DNA of 64,000 nt from Sialis fuliginosa (lineage: Eukaryota > Arthropoda > Insecta > Megaloptera > Sialidae). This document shows positions 10,322-21,745 of the stretch, piece by piece. The stretch spans positions 8,618,001 through 8,682,000 of the forward strand of contig OY540821.1 in the NCBI GenBank assembly GCA_961205875.1. The letters are read 5' to 3'. The notes beneath the pieces were generated by a model. That model searched no databases. It was not told the DNA's origin and saw only the letters and a program-made list of their open reading frames with translations. The position numbers and the translations under genes are program-made. Each line of letters starts with the position of its first letter. Within the stretch, counting starts at the first letter, position 1.

Positions 10322-11826
10322 CTGAAAAAATAAAAATAAAATACTGTATCAATAGAGTTTACTGAAAATATTATAATAATTACATATTTTTGGACGATGA
10401 AAACGAATTTGATAATAAAAAGCTCGTGGTTTCCTCAAATTATTATTGTCTTCAAAATATATAGAGAAAAAATATTTTTTTATCCAATTTTAATAAATTT
10501 TTTCTCTTCATTTTTCTCTGTCCGAACATTTTTGACCGAGTTATTTGCGATCAAAGTAAAAACCACACTTTTAACTTTAAACAAATGATCGTAAAAATAT
10601 GCCAAAGGCAGATTTGGAAAGCTGAGAGTATTTTCTTTATAACTCGGTCAAAAATGATTGTACAACGATACAACAAAAAACAAATAAAGAGAAAATTTTG
10701 ATCTACACAATTCATTTATTAGATTTAGTTTTAAAAAAAATATCACGGCCCATGGAGGCTCTCAAATTTGTTATAAATTTTCTATTTTTTTTTGCTATTT
10801 TTGACGAGCTTTTTTATTGTCAAATTCGTTTTCAGTGCCCATTAGGCAGTGGAACACCCATCTGGGGTTTTTAAGTGGCTAAACCCCTTCTTCTAATTTG
10901 TCAATATATATAGATTATTTAATTTAACAATTATTAAAATTTAACAGATTTTTTTCTGGGTGCAGCTCTGCCATTAGGTATATATATTAGTCATTATAAG
11001 CCTCATTTAGAACTACATATGTACATATAAACCACTCAGTTATCAATATGGCTAAGTCCAAAATACTATATCTAAAAAAAATCTTATATAATAACTAGAG
11101 ATTGGAAAAATAGTTTTTCAACTATTGCGTACAAATGCATTTATTGTAATTTTTATTACATATCTCCACCGTTTTCAGAAAACTGGTTTGATTGAACACG
11201 ATTTGAAATCAACTATTTGCAACTACCTTTCCAACTATTTTAAAACTATTTGCGAGACTTTTTACTGCTTCGTTTGCACTAATTTTTATCAAATCATAAA
11301 AAAAAACAATTTACCAACTATTTTCCGAAAAAAAAATTCAACTAGTAACTATTTCATTGAAAATAACAACTATTTTTCCAATCTCTAATAATAACCTTCT
11401 GGTAAACCGGGTATGGATTATAGTACATAGGATACATCGCATCAAGTAAACAAATCTAAATTGGGTTCTGTTGGAGTCAACAGGTAACCCAACGTATCCC
11501 AGAAATGCAAACACACATGCAGTGATGATAGAAGCACACGCTGATCTAAAGGTTTTATTTAATTAAACACTTGTTTGCATAGTTTCTCTTAAAATTAATT
11601 TTGGCGTGTGCAGATAGATATAGTGTTTATTAAATGAAATATTACTGAAGACCGTTTTGAGGTTGGTCATTAATTACGTACGCATGTCAGGGGTAAGGGA
11701 GTAGAGCTCAACATGACAATGGTAAAAAAAACTTTTAAAAACCTAAAAAATACTGATAGGTATATTAATAATAATAAATAGAATTTAACAGTTTTTGAAA
11801 TCGGTTTTCTTTATTTTTCTTTTTCT
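10322..11826. repeat. intron DNA with a dispersed repeat copy (about 10480-10810)
   Basis: 10480-10810 shares motifs in order with 18640-18970 (GACCGAGTTATTTGCGA, an ACCACACTTT block, ATAACTCGGTCAA, TTGTACAACG, GGAGGCTCTCAAA). The GAGTTATTTGCGA and ATAACTCGGTCAA parts are inverted to each other, so the repeat is partly palindromic. 11779-11826 carries the terminal part of the AACCGACTTC repeat (TTTTTGAAATCGGTTTTC). Nothing coding is seen. Confidence 0.55.
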
Positions 11827-12345
11827 TAAATAGTTTTTACTTCCATGTTCTGAAAGAAATGGAAGTATTGTAATAAAAATCGTGTACGAGATAATGATAG
11901 ATTCTGATTGTACTAACTTCAAAACTTAAAGAAAAGTTAATTTTCGCATGGCGGCTGTGCGTGTGTTTGGATGTAGAATTTTCTTTCGTTCACGATAACT
12001 AATGTAAAAATGCACCGATCTGAATTCTTTTTAGGGAAAATGTTTTTCTCAGTCAGTAATACAGACCTATTGATTTTGGTGTTAATCGGAGAAGGGATTT
12101 TAGAAATATTCGAAATTTTGTAACTATTTTCGTCTAAAAAGTGAATTGCGAGTATTATCTCACTAATTTTGATTAGACTTGGTACATTTGTAGTTCAATT
12201 GAACCTTAGGGACATTTATTATTTGTACGTGTCTAAACAGCTATTGAAGGGGTAAGAACTACCCTCAAAATTTGAATTTTAAATACAAATTAATATGTCA
12301 TTAATTTATGTTGCCTTGGAAACAAATGTAACCAGTGTTTTTAGG
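11827..12345 (+). repeat. dispersed 520-bp repeat, plus copy
   Basis: Runs from TTTACTTCCATGTTCTGAAA through GTGTACGAGATAATG, GCGGCTGTGCGTGTG, ATTGCGAGTATTATCTCACT and TAGGGACATTTATTATT to GAAACAAATGT. The whole order is present in reverse complement at 21210-21745 at about 85-90 percent identity by eye. A more diverged plus-strand relative starts at about 12350 (AACTTCCCAACTGGAAGTTA) and another at 13250-13740. The tip carries its own small palindrome (ACTTCCAT...ATGGAAGT). No ORF. Confidence 0.75.
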
Positions 12346-14862
12346 GTTTTTTAACTTCCCAACTGGAAGTTATTGTAATCAGTCCGAAAATCAAAATAAT
12401 AAATTTCAACATAATTGTATGTTTTAAGGTCACTATAGTGTATTTACACTATTTTCAGAAAGATGTCTGTGTGTATGTGTATTTATGTACGTATATAATT
12501 ATTAAATTATTTAGAAAAGAAAATCCATTGGGACTGCAAACTGTAAGTTTATTGTTAGAGGGTTAATATAAATTATTTTCCTGGAAATATATGTCATTGT
12601 AATTAGTTTAATTAATTCTTTGAAAAATCGTAGCAAAATAATTCGTCGAATTTTTCATAAAAATATCTACTTGAATACGAAATGTATTTTAATTGTAAAA
12701 TAAATTAATTAAATATATTTCTCAGAACTGAAATTATATACAATGATATAAAAATGTTTAAATATTTATACGCTTTCATAAATAATTAATTTGTTTTTTT
12801 TAAATGTTTTCTGTTATATTTCTTAGGCTTTGTACCACCTCTTTACAATATTAAATATTTATTACTTGCTTTGTTTAACATTTGTAAAGCAATATTCCAT
12901 ACAGACTATATTTCATGATTATTTTATTCAGGGTTTTAACGATTAAACTTTGAGACGATAGCTTATTAATGTTAAAAGCTCAGATATAAACACAGATGAA
13001 TCTCTAACAGAATATTCAATGGTACAATTCCCCAACTTCCAGACAAACTAATGGTTAAAATCTTTTATCTATAAAAAAATAAGTACCAATGTCAGAAACG
13101 AACAAAACAAACCTTTGAGGTCCACACAACTAACTTCCCAGCATAGTATGACTATCAATTCTTGAATACTGATTATTTCTTGTTTCCATGTAGTTTATGT
13201 GATTTTTTTTTAATATCTATATGAAAAATTTTAATGGAATTTGTTATAGAAATGTATTATAAATATTAGTTTTCTAATATCCTAATGTCAATAATATATT
13301 TAATTGCATTTGTTTCCAAGGCAATTACAATTTTGAGGGTGGTTTTCACCCCTTATGGTTGTTAAGGCAAGTATAAAAAATACTGAAATACGTGTTTCAT
13401 TATTTGTATTGTAGAATATTTATGCTAAGTTTCAAGTAAATCCGACAAAAAAATATTTTTACCCAAAACACATACTACAACATGCCCTTTTACCCCCGTA
13501 GTGGTTGAATTTCGAAAAATCTATTCTTTCAGATCATATTCACGTCAAGACGCTTCGATTGGCAGTCAAACGAAGTCAATAACATTTTTATTTGCAAGAT
13601 TTCGTGCAGGAATAAAATGGCACACATACACCTACATATTTTTGAAAATAGTGTAAATATACTGTAGTGATATTGAAACATAAAAATATGTTTAAATTTT
13701 TTATTTCGATTTTTTTCGGAAGTAAAAATATACATAAGTAACTTAATAGGTAAATTTCCTCTTATTTAAAAATAGGTAAGCATAGGTAATATTTTTTCCG
13801 TGTTTGTTACTTATTATTTTTTTTCAGCCACTTCCTATGAAGTCTGCATGTAAATCGATAAATAGATTTGCTTATAAAAGACATAAATAAATTCTGAATA
13901 TGTTTATAAACACTAAAGTTCGAAAAAACAACATGAATGTCATGATTCATGATATTAGATATAGTTTGAAAGCATTGGCACGATAATAAAAACAAAATAC
14001 AAGATGCATTAAAACTTTGGTAGAAGGATTTACATCAAAATATAAAGCATAATAAATAATGTTCTTATATATGCGTACAACATTTATGAAATATTTGATA
14101 TTTTAAAAATATTTTAACAAAGAAAATCTCAAATTCAGTAAATATTGCGTGGATACAAACCACGTCAGTTGGGTTATTGTATCGGCCAACGTTTCATCGT
14201 ACATTGTAAGGCTCTAATGATTGTGCAAGAAGCGAGTATAATCTTGCTTAAGACATTACTTAAAGTTAGTTTATAAAATTGTTTAATTAATTAAAATTCA
14301 ATGGGTGTCTTCTTTTAATAACGTAAGTACTCCTTAAGGTATTTTTCGGTATTCAACCCCCCGGTGGGGGGGGGGGGGGGTAGGTTGTATAACTGCAGGT
14401 GAATTTCAGGAAAAATACTCTTCTCTTGAAACGGGTAAAAAATTGTTTCAGACTAACAGTAAATTATGTAAATGATTATAAAAACTTATACATTGCAGAC
14501 GAAGCCACTGTTAAGTCGTTAGTACGTAAATTTATATTATTATAAAATAGTTTTTCACCACGCTTAACTTTATATAAAATAAAATACAAATGCAGTATTA
14601 GAAAATACTTCTATTAACGTTTAATATACATTTTAATTGTTAATTCTTGTTTCTTGAAGTTTTCAGTCTAGTCAGTTTCTTGCAGTTTTTGTTAGATTCA
14701 TTGCAGCATCCGTGCACACATCTCTTTGTCAGTATTTCGCATTTGTCAAACATCTGTCATCTCAGACAGTTCAGTCTGGCTATTTTGATAAGTATATTAT
14801 TTCATATGGACAGTTATATTCACATCTCACAGTTAATATGATTTATTGTTTATACATATTAG
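12346..14862. other. AT-rich DNA with degraded repeats
   Basis: 13250-13740 holds a degraded relative of the 520-bp repeat (GTTTTCTAATATCCTAATGTC, TTGTTTCCAAGGCAA). 14177-14215 contains TCGGCCAACGTTTCATCG, matching the hairpin insertion at 59985-60214. 14357-14380 is C6 followed by a 15-base G run. No gene seen. Confidence 0.45.
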
Positions 14863-15640
14863 TAACTAGCTGGGCCCGCGCGGCTTCACCCGAGTGGACT
14901 ACGGAATTATTGTTTAGGATTTAAAAAATATATAGTTGAATTAAGTACAAACACGATTGGTTATTATTGTAATAAAAACCAAACAACACTTAAATTACCT
15001 ACCTAACAAAAAGTAAAAATAATTTTCGTTCTATTTAAATTTAAAAGTTAATTATTGAAAATAAAATAAATAATTGACAATCAAAAGATTACCGGTCTGT
15101 GATCATTCCCTCTGCCCTGCGACTACTCGGCACGCTCCATCCTTACCGCACGCCGCGACGCGGGTTCCCATCGCTCGAATAATATGTAAGTATGTTCCCG
15201 TATCTATTTTTCAAGATATTTTCTGAACTATACGACCAAATTGGATGCTGTAAAGGGCAAATTATATCTACATTAAGTACTTATGATGAATATAATTTAT
15301 TTCGATAAGGATTAATGTTTTGCAGGTCAGAAATCCACGTAAGCAAAACCCAAATATTTTAAATTTTCTTTGTAACATAAAAGCAGTCATTGTGGCTTAA
15401 ATATAAAAGTTAGACATATGGTGTTGCTGACTTTATTGTAGATCTTTTGATTCTACTGTTTAGTTGTTATGTTACCTAACGTAACAAAATATAGCCTATA
15501 GCCTGGTCAGAGAACGTACCTATGAATTAAAAAAGAAACCACGTAAATCGGATAAGTGGTTGTCGAGTGATAAGCGCACTAACGGACACACACACAGACA
15601 GACAGAGCCACGTTGAGCTTTATATATACATATATAGATG
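14863..15640 (+). mobile_element. retroposon copy, 'TAACTAGCTGGGCCCGCG' family
   Basis: Starts TAACTAGCTGGGCCCGCG, CGGCTTCACCCG and ends in GCACTAACGGACACACAC, a CAGACAGACAGAGCCACG stretch and GTTGAGCTTTATATATA, a tail common to insect retroposons and related short elements. 15206-15640 matches 48031-48548 in the same orientation, including ACCAAATTGGATGCTGTAAA and GGATTAATGTTTTGCAGGTC. A GC-rich insert at 15100-15175 is absent from the other copy. No open frame survives. Superfamily unsure (RTE-like or a SINE derivative). Confidence 0.7.
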
Positions 15641-16881
15641 CTTTTATTATATTAAAATCTTACAAAAGTTTTCTTTGTCATGGCCCCCATAAATAAACAA
15701 GCTTTTTTTGTCGTCGTAAAAAATATTTCTTAGCAAGAGGGGGGCAGCCAAAAATCCTGGTCTGGAGACTTGTGATCTGCATGAAGCATTATCCCCCCGA
15801 CCCCTAAAATTGTCTGAAAAGTTTTTCATTTCGAAATAAAAATATTTTTAAATGTTTTATTTTGAGCACGCTGTACATTCAAGGTCCGTTTGGTTACTAT
15901 TTGTCCTTTGACGTCTTTTTACCCATTTTTATTTCGAATTTACCCTTGAATCTCATGTAGCACAAATAACAAATGAGAAATACGATACAGAAAGATTATT
16001 TTCAAAGAACTGCAATACATTTTTGCATTGTATTGATATTTTATTCGACAGTAAACATCAAAAAGATTAGGACGCAGTGGGTGGGGAGGGGGTATATACA
16101 AAGGACATTCTTTACCAGCTGCGTACTTTCTAATAAATAACAAATTTACTTATTTAAATATCGTTTATTATATCAAATACCGTCTATTTGTCTGTTCAAA
16201 AACTAGGAATTTTAAACTTGTATACTTTTGTCTACTTATAATATAGAAAATTGAATGCTTTACAAAAAAGATTCTATAAAATTTTTACGTAACATGTATC
16301 GTTCTTGAGATATCTTGAAAAAATAAATATTTTGGGATGTTACCCCTCCCCTTTACACACGATTTTGATGGTTTTGAAATGTGATCGTCCTCAATCCAGA
16401 GTCAACCAACCAACCAAGTTTTATTAATATCGGTCTAGTGGTTCATCTGTTATGTATGTGACAAGGATTCAGGAGACAGACAGACAGACACGATACGAAA
16501 AGTATTTGTCTTGACCTGAAACGGATTAAGAATTATACTATTTATATCAATTATAATATTTTATAATTAATTTAAGAAACAGTTAATTTAAGTACATAAA
16601 CATTTTGGGAATCAAAGTTGGTACAATTTTATATGCAAACATACGTCAAAATGTAAATTAATAAAGTATTATTAAAATTAATAAGTGCAGTGTAATCATG
16701 ACTTATATATATATATATATCCAACAAATAAATAACAGATCATTACGAAGTCTATATTTCATTCAAAATTAATTAAAATACAAAAAAATATAATATTTCC
16801 ATTGTATAATATTTGAATTTAGCGCTCTCAATATTTGCCGACTGCGCTTTGAATAGTTCCTCCGTGCGCCGACGTGAAGTA
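15641..16881. other. AT-rich DNA with a reversed repeat segment
   Basis: 16340-16515 is the reverse complement of the middle of the repeat at 8324-8790 (GTGATCGTCCTCAATCCAGA, TGACAAGGATTCAGGAGACA). 16707-16724 is an AT dinucleotide run. A GC-richer patch begins at about 16810, next to the ORF at 16882. Confidence 0.5.
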
Positions 16882-17079
16882 ATGGCGTTTTTACAATTGC
16901 TCCATTATTTACAAGTTTTATTAATGCTTTCGGGTTTAATTTGCGATTCAAATGTTATATTTACAAACTATAATGATATTTGTTTATTATTAATACACAT
17001 TAGGATTTGTGAAATGTTTTATTTGCGAATAATTTACAAAAATAAAAATGGTGGTGACAGGTGTGTACTTTTGCATTAG
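16882..17079 (+). CDS. candidate small ORF or first exon with signal-like N-terminus
   Basis: ATG in a fair context (GTAATGG) opens a 65-codon frame starting MAFLQLLHYLQVLLMLSGLI, followed by CDSN. It has a short polar start, a Leu-rich hydrophobic core and a small-residue/Cys boundary, as in a signal peptide. The preceding 70 bases are unusually GC-rich for the window and the frame stays open upstream to 16813. From about residue 28 the sequence turns intron-like and AT-rich. A usable donor CAG|GTGTGT lies at 17060, so it could be a first coding exon. I recognise no family; a chance ORF is a real possibility. Confidence 0.25.
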   Translation: MAFLQLLHYLQVLLMLSGLICDSNVIFTNYNDICLLLIHIRICEMFYLRIIYKNKNGGDRCVLLH

Positions 17080-17668
17080 TTAATAACATTATCTTAATTA
17101 TTTTATTGAAATTACTTTGTCTGTTGAATCAACTGACTCAAATAAGTTAAATATATGTACATTAAGTTGTTTTGAACTTATTTATATGTGCAGTGAATTA
17201 ATATATTTTTCTAAATTAATATGAACGATACTTTACTTCACCTGTTCTATGCTATTGTAAAACTTTGATTAATTAATTTATTATATTACGTAGTATAATG
17301 TATGTGTGTGTGTGTGGAACATTCTTCATTTATCCAAAGAAAAAGAAATTAAACTAGACCTGGAGTTAAAAATGGTTAGTTTTATTTTATTTTTATTTTT
17401 TTAAATTTGGTTCATCAACATTTATATGTAGTACCTAGAACTGGAAAATTATGCCAATCAATAATCGAAGGATTTCTTTCTCGAGGACGTGTGGAAGCCA
17501 TATTTATCATAAAAAAAATTCAATTTGTTGACTGATAAATAAAAACATATCCCAAGTTTGATATGAATTAAATCAAAAATATTAAATGAAATATTTTTAT
17601 TATTCTTCAAGTTCACTTGAAACTGGTAAAATGTCTAAAAATACGTACTGGCTATTGATTTATTTATA
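17080..17668. other. AT-rich DNA, no gene seen
   Basis: A TG dinucleotide run (about 7 repeats) lies at 17303-17316. Nothing else recognised. A TA at 17667-17668 is the left target site of the next element. Confidence 0.4.
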
Positions 17669-18161
17669 CAGGATGATTAACAACTGGTGTAAAAAAATTT
17701 AACAGTAGATCGAGGATGTAATTCTGAACAAAAAACTTTATGTAAATCTGTGTCCGGAAATCCTTCGTGAGGGAGCTACAGCCCTCCAAAAATTAGTGTT
17801 AAATTAAAATCTAGGGAACCCATTGTGATACAGTTTTACTTGTTTTTTGTTCATTTATCATAAGATCAACCGTTTTCGAGAAATATTTAAAAAAATTAAG
17901 TACTACAGAAATTTACTTATTACGGATGCTTCAAATTATACAAAATAAGTTTAAATTATTGTTCTATAATTAAAAATAAGATAAAAGATAATATAAATAT
18001 ATGGGTTCTCTAGATAAAAAAATAAACACTAATTTTTTGCAAAAAGGCTGTAGCTGCTTCACGAAGAATTTCCGGACACAGGCTTACATAAAGTTTTTTG
18101 TTTAGAATTACATCCTCGATCTACTGTAAATTTTTTTTAACACTAGTTGTAAATCATCCTG
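17669..18161. mobile_element. 493-bp foldback MITE, CAGGATGATT ends, TA flanks
   Basis: Left end CAGGATGATTAACAACTGGT, right end ACTAGTTGTAAATCATCCTG, each next to TA. The inverted arms run about 140 bp: CAGTAGATCGAGGATGTAA against TTACATCCTCGATCTACTG, GTGTCCGGAAATCCTTCG against CGAAGAATTTCCGGACAC, and a CTACAGCC block. TA duplication and a CAGG tip suggest a Tc1/mariner-type non-autonomous element. The arms could form a long hairpin RNA if transcribed. A half copy lies at 38377-38532. Confidence 0.9.
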
Positions 18162-18427
18162 TACATAGGTTTGATTTGAACTTTCTTTAATATTATAAGG
18201 AGAACTGGCGTCGCGACGTGTTTTATCAAAGAAATTAAAATGTTCTACATTTCCTAATCAATTATATAAGTATGTAAGGCAGCTGTCGGCGTTGGCGGGA
18301 TTCGGGGAGGGGGTGCTATAGACTCTTGAAGTTAAATTAAATTAACGACATTCCACGGGTTCTCTGCAATTTGTTTTGTCCAATTGGAAATTTCATTTAA
18401 TTCATGTTTAATTTTTATAATCATTTT
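18162..18427. other. unassigned AT-rich DNA
   Basis: A small GC-richer patch, GGCAGCTGTCGGCGTTGGCG and GGATTCGGGGAGGGGG, lies at 18280-18313 without an open frame or repeat partner in the window. Confidence 0.35.
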
Positions 18428-18970
18428 TTGTATTTATATTTCGATCTATTTGCACATTTGGTTGTATTGCTGGACCCCTATCTCAAAAAAAAATAAAAAA
18501 AACAATAGTATAAGAACTTTGAGAGCCACCATGGGCATTTTCTCGTATTTATATTTCGATCTAACAATTTGCACGTTTGGTTGTATCGCTGGACCCCTAT
18601 CTCCAAAAAAATGTAAAAAAAAAATAATAGTATAAAAACTTTCAGAGCCATGATAATTTCTTTCGAATTAAATCTAATGAATGACTTGTAGATTAGACTT
18701 TTCTCTTCAATTTGCTTTTTTTGTATCGCTGTACGACCATTTTTGATTGAGTTATTTGCGACCACACTTTACTTTGAAAGTAATAAAAATTTCAAATTGT
18801 AAATTTAGAAAACTGAAAGTCTTTTCTTCAGAACTCGGTCAATAACAGTTGTACAACGGAACAAAAGTAAGTAAATTGAAGAGAAAAATCGTATCTATAA
18901 AAGGCATTAATTAGATTTGGCCAAAAAAATTTATCATGAAAAATGAAGGCTCTCAAAATTAATAAAAAAA
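18428..18970. repeat. dispersed repeat with a 115-bp tandem duplication
   Basis: 18428-18542 and 18543-18657 are direct copies (TATTTATATTTCGATCTA, a GCACATTTGGTTGTATTGC-type block, CTGGACCCCTATCT, then ACTTTGAGAGCCA). 18640-18970 matches 10480-10810 (GAGTTATTTGCGACC, AACTCGGTCAATAAC, TTGTACAACGGAAC, GAAGGCTCTCAAA). A DNA-transposon relic is likely; no coding capacity. Confidence 0.6.
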
Positions 18971-21209
18971 ATTCAATTTTTAAGAAATGAGACTTAATAA
19001 TCCCTACTAAATACAGTTGCATGTAAACTAATTTTTAATTAAGTTGATGTAATTATTTTTGGTTCATTTTGTCGACATATTCTTCTATAAATAAACTATT
19101 TTGACTTTTATACAAGGCAATATACAATCTTAACTTATATGTTCTATTATACTCGATGCGTAAATTATCACTATATGGATTTTCAAAACCGTGGCAGTAA
19201 ATCATAAAAAAAAACTATTACTTTATCATTTTTCTACCACCGTAAAATATCAACTTGTGTGGAAATTTATTTATTTATTTTTTTACAATTTATTAGCACT
19301 GTATTTTTATTTACGTCAGATCACGACCGTAAAGGTCGAAAAACTTAGAGATACTCTAGTATGAGTTATGACAGCGTCGCCATTTTTAGCCAAACCAAAT
19401 TTATTAAAAAAATCATTTGTGTATTATTTTTAGCAAACATAATTGATATACTATTATTTATAAACGTTGAATAAGTTTTATAGAAGAAGGGGTTGGGGGG
19501 AGGGGGTACAGTGGAACAAGTAGCTATATAATTTTGCAATTTAAAGCAAAAAATTAAATAATTTTTGTCGTATTTTTTTTAAATAAAAAAAAAATGGTAG
19601 TTATATCGAATAATTTTCATATAAACTTGTTTTCTTATTTACAATTAGAAAAACTTCCTTGCTCCAATTTTTTATACAATAGTTTACTTACTTACTTTTT
19701 GTTCAGCTAGAGTATTTTGTAATTAATGTTATTGTGGACATTAATATTACGTCAAAATAAATGTACAAATACATATATGAACACTTGATTAATATTTCTT
19801 AGTAATGTATTTTACTTCATTTATTAAAAATGACTTGAATCCATTCGAACATACATGTTATACATCATAGCTACAAGCTTTGTTTTTACACATAAACTAT
19901 GGTACATGATAAATTCTAATGATCTTAAAACTTTCTGTTAAAAACCGAAACATATAAAAAGTTTAATAAAAAACAAAGATTTTTTTAAATGAACTATAAG
20001 TCGTATATTTATAACGTAGCAGGGCCGGATTGAGATGTTTTTTTTTAAATTATATAACAGTAGAGCACTAATTAGGGATCCATTTAAACAGAATTCATAA
20101 AACTACAATAAAATAGTTTCGATTTCACAAAAAGTCCTCATCAGGAGCTTAAAAATTTTACACTAAAACAGGTGTTGAGTAACTGATATAACATATAGAA
20201 AATAAATTCTCTACTTTTATTCTAAATATTTTTTCTGTTATACAGTTAGTACGTTTTTGAAGGGACTTTTTAAAGAAAAACGAGGTTAAAAAATCGATTA
20301 TTTCCTGAAATTTTTTGTGTAAAAAATGAATAGGACATTAATTAAGTAGAGATTATAATATTCTTTACAACTTTAACCCTAAACATTTTATTCCAATTTA
20401 CACCGTTCAAAAATAATTCGAAAAATTCAAAAATAGATCCTAAATATAAAATTTCATTCTATGTCGTTTTTGATATTTTCATAAAAATCTGAAATTTTAA
20501 TAAAATTACTGTACTAGACTTTCTTATACTAAAAATAATATGACGGTATAAGAAAATAAAACTTATATCCATTATTTTCATTTTTTGTACGTCTAATCTT
20601 TCCACAAAAGTAAATTAACCTTTTAAAATAGTAGACGAATCCATTTGGAGATTAACTTGAAAGTAATGGAATTTTGTATTTAAATGTAAATCTTACTTTA
20701 TTGTATTCTGTGACATATTTAAATAAAGTTAAAATTTAATTAAAATATTCCATGATACTGTAAGTATAAAGTAGATTTATTTTAAAACTTGTTTCTGAAG
20801 ATTGTTTTATATTGGAGAGTGTAAAGCGAAGATAGTCGATACAAAATAATATATGTCATATACAATTTCAATAAGATAATGAAAAGTTTGAGATGTGTTA
20901 AAAGAAAATTATATTTGTCTAATCAATTTTATTAATTGAACATAAAAATACAAATAAATAAATAAAATATCGGTATGGAGAACCATACATGACTTCCATG
21001 TTCTTTATATCTTTTTAAATAATTTTTAAATATACATTTTTTTAAATATTTTATTTATATAACCTACTACTATGTATATACATATATCGTAATACATAAA
21101 AAAACATATATACTTACAACGGTTACAGCTGTTATTGCCATTTGTATATAAATATTAGTTTTCTAATGTCCTAATGTCAAAAATATAATACACATTCGTA
21201 GAACAACTA
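18971..21209. other. AT-rich DNA, no gene seen
   Basis: CAGGGCCGGATTGAGAT at 20020-20036 resembles a hAT terminus, but no partner end or duplication was found. 20400-20520 contains a weak relative of the family at 43160-43430 (TAAATATAAAATTTCA). No gene. Confidence 0.4.
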
Positions 21210-21745
21210 ATTTGACAATTTGAATTTAGTTGCATTTGTTTCCATGGCAACATGATTTAATAACGTATTAATTAGTATTTAAAATTCAAATTTTAAGTGT
21301 GTTTTTCACCCCTTTAATGACTGTTTGGGCACGTACAAATAATAAATGTCCCTTAGATTCAATTGAACTGCAAATGTACCAAATCTTATCAAAATTAGTG
21401 AGATAATACTCGCAATGTTCACTTTTTAGACGAAAAAAGTTACAAAATTTCGAATATTTCCAAAACCCCTAATCCGATTAGCACCTAAATCAATAGAGCT
21501 GGAGTACTCACTGAGTCAAACATTTTCCCCAAAAATAATTCAGATCGGTACATTTTTACAGTAGTTATCGTTAACGAAAAAAAATTCTACATCCAGACAC
21601 ACAGACACACGCACAGCCGCGATACGGAAATTAACTTTTCTTTACGTTTTGAAGTTAGTACAATCAGAATCTGTCATTATCTCGGACACGATTTTTCGAT
21701 GGTATTACAATACTTCCATTTCCTTCGGAACATGGAAGTAAAATG
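21210..21745 (-). repeat. dispersed 520-bp repeat, minus copy
   Basis: Reverse complement of 11827-12345: ATTAGTATTTAAAATTCAAA, ATAATAAATGTCCCTTAG, GTGAGATAATACTCGCAA, CACACGCACAGCCGC, TTATCTCGGACACGAT, and it ends TTCCGAACATGGAAGT-like at about 21737. With the plus copy it forms a 9-kb-spaced inverted pair. No ORF. Confidence 0.75.

Noticed and set aside
10168-10365. Plus-strand 65-codon ORF at the receptor exon
   Set aside because: Shadow of the minus-strand GPCR exon, whose motifs and splice sites decide the strand.
20020-20036. Second full hAT element starting CAGGGCCGGATTGAG
   Set aside because: Only one terminus is visible; no inverted partner or 8-bp duplication was found within several kilobases.
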